Positions 61,900-64,000 of a stretch of DNA of 64,000 bases are shown piece after piece; positions within the stretch are counted from its first letter, which is position 1, and each line of letters starts with the position of its first letter. The translations under genes were made by a program, and so were the position numbers. The stretch covers positions 18,065-82,064 of the forward strand of contig NZ_WXVV01000031.1 of the NCBI RefSeq assembly GCF_013433315.1, given 5' to 3'. The notes beneath the pieces were generated by a model. The model did no database searches. It had not been told where the DNA came from and saw only the letters and a list, made by a program, of their open reading frames with translations. The stretch comes from Pseudomonas crudilactis. GTDB lineage: Bacteria > Pseudomonadota > Gammaproteobacteria > Pseudomonadales > Pseudomonadaceae.

Positions 61900-61914
61900 A
61901 GGTCTGCACAAATC

Positions 61915-62007
61915 CCCTGTAGGCCTTCGCCTGCTCGCGATAGCGGTCTAACTCAAACATTGATGTGGCTGACACACCGCTATCGCGAGCAGGCTCACTC
62001 CTACAAG
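61915..62007. repeat. Diverged REPIN upstream of ribA
   Basis: TGTAGGCCTTCGCCTGCTCG and CGAGCAGGCTCACTCCTACA are an imperfect inverted pair: the left unit reads GGCCTTCGC where others have GAGCGAGC. The inner arms GCGATAGCGG / CCGCTATCGC are exact. Confidence 0.82.
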
Positions 62008-62094
62008 GGAGCTGCGGCGTCCATGAGGTAGTTATCAAACTTTTTGATCGTTATCCCCGATAATTCAGCCTAAGCGCCGGTAGGAACCTGCTGT

Positions 62095-62100
62095 TACAAT
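62095..62100 (+). promoter_or_regulatory. Possible -10 element of ribA
   Basis: TACAAT lies 45 bases before the ribA start, with no good -35 at 16-18 bases. No FMN riboswitch sequence was recognised in this leader. Confidence 0.35.
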
Positions 62101-62144
62101 GCCGGCCTGCGAATTTTCAGACTCTTTAGATCAGGAGCACACCG

Positions 62145-62762
62145 GTGCCTGTCGTCTTTGTCGCCGCTTCCAAGCTGCCAACGCCTTTTGCGCAATTCAC
62201 CATGCACGGTTTTCTCGATGAAGCCACCGGCCGCGAGCACGTCGTGCTGAGCCTGGGTGAAATTGCCGACGGTGCCCCGGTACTCGGCCGTTTGCACTCC
62301 GAATGCCTGACGGGCGATGCCTTGTTCAGCCAGCGCTGCGACTGCGGCTCGCAACTGGAAGGCGCGCTCAAAGCCATCGCCCGTGAAGGCCGTGGCGTGT
62401 TGCTGTACCTGCGTCAGGAAGGTCGCGGCATCGGTCTGCTGAACAAGATCCGTGCCTACGAGTTGCAGGACGGCGGCGCCGACACCGTTGAAGCCAACGA
62501 ACGTCTGGGCTTTGCCGCTGACCAGCGCGACTACGCCATGTGCCTGCCGATGCTGGAGCACTTGGGTGTGAAATCCCTACGTCTGATGACCAACAACCCG
62601 CGCAAGGTCAAAGCCTTGACCGACATGGGCATTACCGTCGCCGAGCGCGTGCCGTTGCACACCGGTCACAACCCGCACAACAAACTCTATCTGGCAACCA
62701 AGGCCAGCAAGCTCGATCACATGATGGGCAACGAGCATCAGGGCGAGGTCGATCGCGCGTGA
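62145..62762 (+). CDS. ribA: GTP cyclohydrolase II
   Basis: RibA opens GTP to start riboflavin synthesis. The 205-residue product has the intact zinc site Cys54, Cys65 and Cys67 (HSECLTGDALFSQRCDCGSQ) and the catalytic LRQEGRGIGLLNKI loop. The start is GTG after CAGGAG. It supplies the activity the ribBA fusion appears to lack. The stop overlaps the next gene (GTGA). Confidence 0.96.
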   Translation: MPVVFVAASKLPTPFAQFTMHGFLDEATGREHVVLSLGEIADGAPVLGRLHSECLTGDALFSQRCDCGSQLEGALKAIAREGRGVLLYLRQEGRGIGLLNKIRAYELQDGGADTVEANERLGFAADQRDYAMCLPMLEHLGVKSLRLMTNNPRKVKALTDMGITVAERVPLHTGHNPHNKLYLATKASKLDHMMGNEHQGEVDRA

Positions 62763-63178
62763 CTCGTGGTCAGGTGCGGCGCCGGTTGTCGGTCGATTGG
62801 TGGAAATACCTCGCACTGGCGCTGGTGCCGTTGTTTGTCCTCAACGCCCTGTTCGGCCAGGGCGAAGGGATTCTGCCAGTACTGGCGATGCCGTTTTTCA
62901 TTGCCGGCGTCGCGTCGATGTTTGTCAGCCTGAAGTTCTTCGGTCGCTACAAACATGCACTGATCGCCACGCAAAAAGCCCTCGATACCCCGGATGAACC
63001 TGCAGCGTGGATTGCCCTCGCAGCCCGTCGTCGTGCGGCTTTTCTCGCCGCAGCCTTGCCGGCGTGGATCGGCGCACTGGCGGTGTTTGTCGGTCTTGAA
63101 GCCGTGCCGCTGATGCTGCTGGCACTGTCCACGGCGGTGCTGTTTTATCTCTACCGTATCCCGCGTCAACTCGGCTGA
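62759..63178 (+). CDS. Small inner-membrane protein of unknown function
   Basis: The 139-residue product has about four hydrophobic segments (LALALVPLFVLNALFG, PFFIAGVASMFVSLKFF, FLAAALPAWIGALAVFVG, PLMLLALSTAVLFYLY) and no motif I recognise. The GTG start overlapping the ribA stop is chosen. Its stop overlaps the next ATG (TGATG). It is therefore coupled between ribA and a binding-protein gene. Confidence 0.7.
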   Translation: MTRGQVRRRLSVDWWKYLALALVPLFVLNALFGQGEGILPVLAMPFFIAGVASMFVSLKFFGRYKHALIATQKALDTPDEPAAWIALAARRRAAFLAAALPAWIGALAVFVGLEAVPLMLLALSTAVLFYLYRIPRQLG

Positions 63179-63978
63179 TGCGTCGTCTCTGGCTGGCGCT
63201 TCTGCTGCTGGCCGTCAGTGGCCCGGTGCTGGCGAACCTGCGGGTGGTCAGCCTCGCGCCGTCGCTTTCTGAAATTGTCGTTGAACTGGATTCGGCTGAT
63301 CTGTTGGTCGGTGTGCTGGATGCCGGGGAGCGTCCTGCTGAAATTGCCAACGTCCCCTCTGTCGGCCGCTATGGCCAACTCGACATGGAACAACTGCTCA
63401 GCCTCAAGCCTGATTTATTGTTGCTGTGGCCCGGCAGTGTCGGCCCTGCGCAGCGTGATCAGCTCAAGCGCCTGGGCATCCCGACCTTCGTCGCTGAACC
63501 GCATTCCCTTGAGCAACTCACTACCCAGATAGAAGCCATTGCCGCGCAATTGGGGCGACCTGAACGTGGGGTGAAACGGGCTTCGGAGATGCGCAAACAA
63601 CTCGCAGAGCTGCGCCAGCGCTATCGCCGGGACGTGCCGTTGCGGGTGTTTTATCAGGTGTGGGACAAGCCGCTGTACACCGTCGGTGGCGGGCAAATCA
63701 TCAGTGATGCGCTGGAAGTGTGCGGGGCGCGCAATGTGTTCAGCGATCTGAGTCTGCCGGCGCCGCAGGTGAGTATTGAGGCGGTGTTGCAGCGCGATCC
63801 AGAGGTGATTCTGGCGAGTGATCGGGCGCAGCTGAATGCGTGGAAGGCGTGGCCGCAGGTAGCAGCGGTGAAGCAGGCAAAGTTACTGTTGGTCACCGAC
63901 AAAGGCCTTGAGCGCCCAAGTGGCCAAATGATCAGCGCTACCGCCAAACTCTGCCAATTGATCGCGCCTGACCGCTGA
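63178..63978 (+). CDS. BtuF-like periplasmic binding protein
   Basis: The 266-residue product has a signal peptide (cleavage after VLANL region) and the class III binding-protein fold: RVVSLAPSLSEIVVELDSAD, GRYGQLDMEQLLSLKPDLLL, then the long central helix and VGGGQIISDALEVCGARNVF. The family binds vitamin B12 or iron complexes. No btuCD genes are visible before the window ends 22 bases later. It resembles the cobalamin-binding protein found here in other Pseudomonas. Confidence 0.83.
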   Translation: MRRLWLALLLLAVSGPVLANLRVVSLAPSLSEIVVELDSADLLVGVLDAGERPAEIANVPSVGRYGQLDMEQLLSLKPDLLLLWPGSVGPAQRDQLKRLGIPTFVAEPHSLEQLTTQIEAIAAQLGRPERGVKRASEMRKQLAELRQRYRRDVPLRVFYQVWDKPLYTVGGGQIISDALEVCGARNVFSDLSLPAPQVSIEAVLQRDPEVILASDRAQLNAWKAWPQVAAVKQAKLLLVTDKGLERPSGQMISATAKLCQLIAPDR

Positions 63979-64000
63979 AACCGTGGTGACTTCTTCGCGA

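Noticed and set aside
62008..62144. FMN riboswitch before ribA
   Set aside because: The leader is short and lacks the conserved RFN motifs. None was seen before ribD, ribBA or ribH either.

Overview
The window is a chromosomal segment from a Pseudomonas of the fluorescens group. I infer this from the gene content and order, which follow the P. aeruginosa PAO1 order as I recall it: fusA-tuf-S10-spc-alpha operons, katA-bfrA-uvrA-MFS-ssb, and later oprG, the zinc cluster, cnoX, nrdR, rib, nusB, thiL, pgpA and ribA. A dense set of GTGGGAGCGAGC..TGCTCGCGAA REP elements, typical of fluorescens-group intergenic DNA, supports this.

Region 1 (1-16.4 kb) is the translation and transcription superoperon: partial fusA, tuf, the S10 operon (rpsJ to rpsQ), the spc operon (rplN to rpmJ, including secY) and the alpha operon (rpsM, rpsK, rpsD, rpoA, rplQ). 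Internal promoters sit before rpsJ, rpsH and rpsM. The last two abut or overlap a strong hairpin. Region 2 (16.4-23.8 kb) holds catalase and a ferritin, then convergent uvrA, a YajR-like MFS transporter and ssb.

Region 3 (23.9-28.6 kb) is a six-gene envelope-stress-like operon on the minus strand, matching E. coli yjfI-J-K-L-M-C: DUF2170, PspA, DUF2491, DUF350, DUF1190 and an ATP-grasp amidoligase. Its promoter is bracketed by two copies of a perfect palindrome, and a REPIN lies inside the operon. Region 4 (28.6-39 kb) holds an isochorismatase-family hydrolase divergent from a GlxA-type AraC regulator, a DUF3182/hydrolase pair, a minus-strand DUF72-ybhP-clsB-ybhN membrane-lipid operon and a large MscS channel. 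Region 5 (39-49.4 kb) has the giant helicase Lhr, two overlapping SDR genes, an OprG/OmpW porin with a candidate ANR box, and an ABC/DUF3299/DUF2796 zinc cluster with a candidate Zur box.

Region 6 (50.1-52.3 kb) is the most unusual part: three minus-strand genes joined by ATGA overlaps. They encode a PAAR-like spike tip, a papain-like/NlpC-P60-like candidate effector (Cys190, His264) and a small membrane-anchored protein that could be its immunity partner. This looks like an orphan type VI secretion effector island inserted between conserved genes. Region 7 (52.4-64 kb) is conserved housekeeping: cnoX, a methyltransferase, a YbaY lipoprotein, nrdR, riboflavin biosynthesis (ribD, riboflavin synthase, a ribB with a degenerate RibA domain, ribH), nusB, thiL, pgpA, a solute-binding protein, ribA, a small membrane protein and a BtuF-like binding protein.

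No tRNA, rRNA, CRISPR array, transposase or prophage gene was seen.
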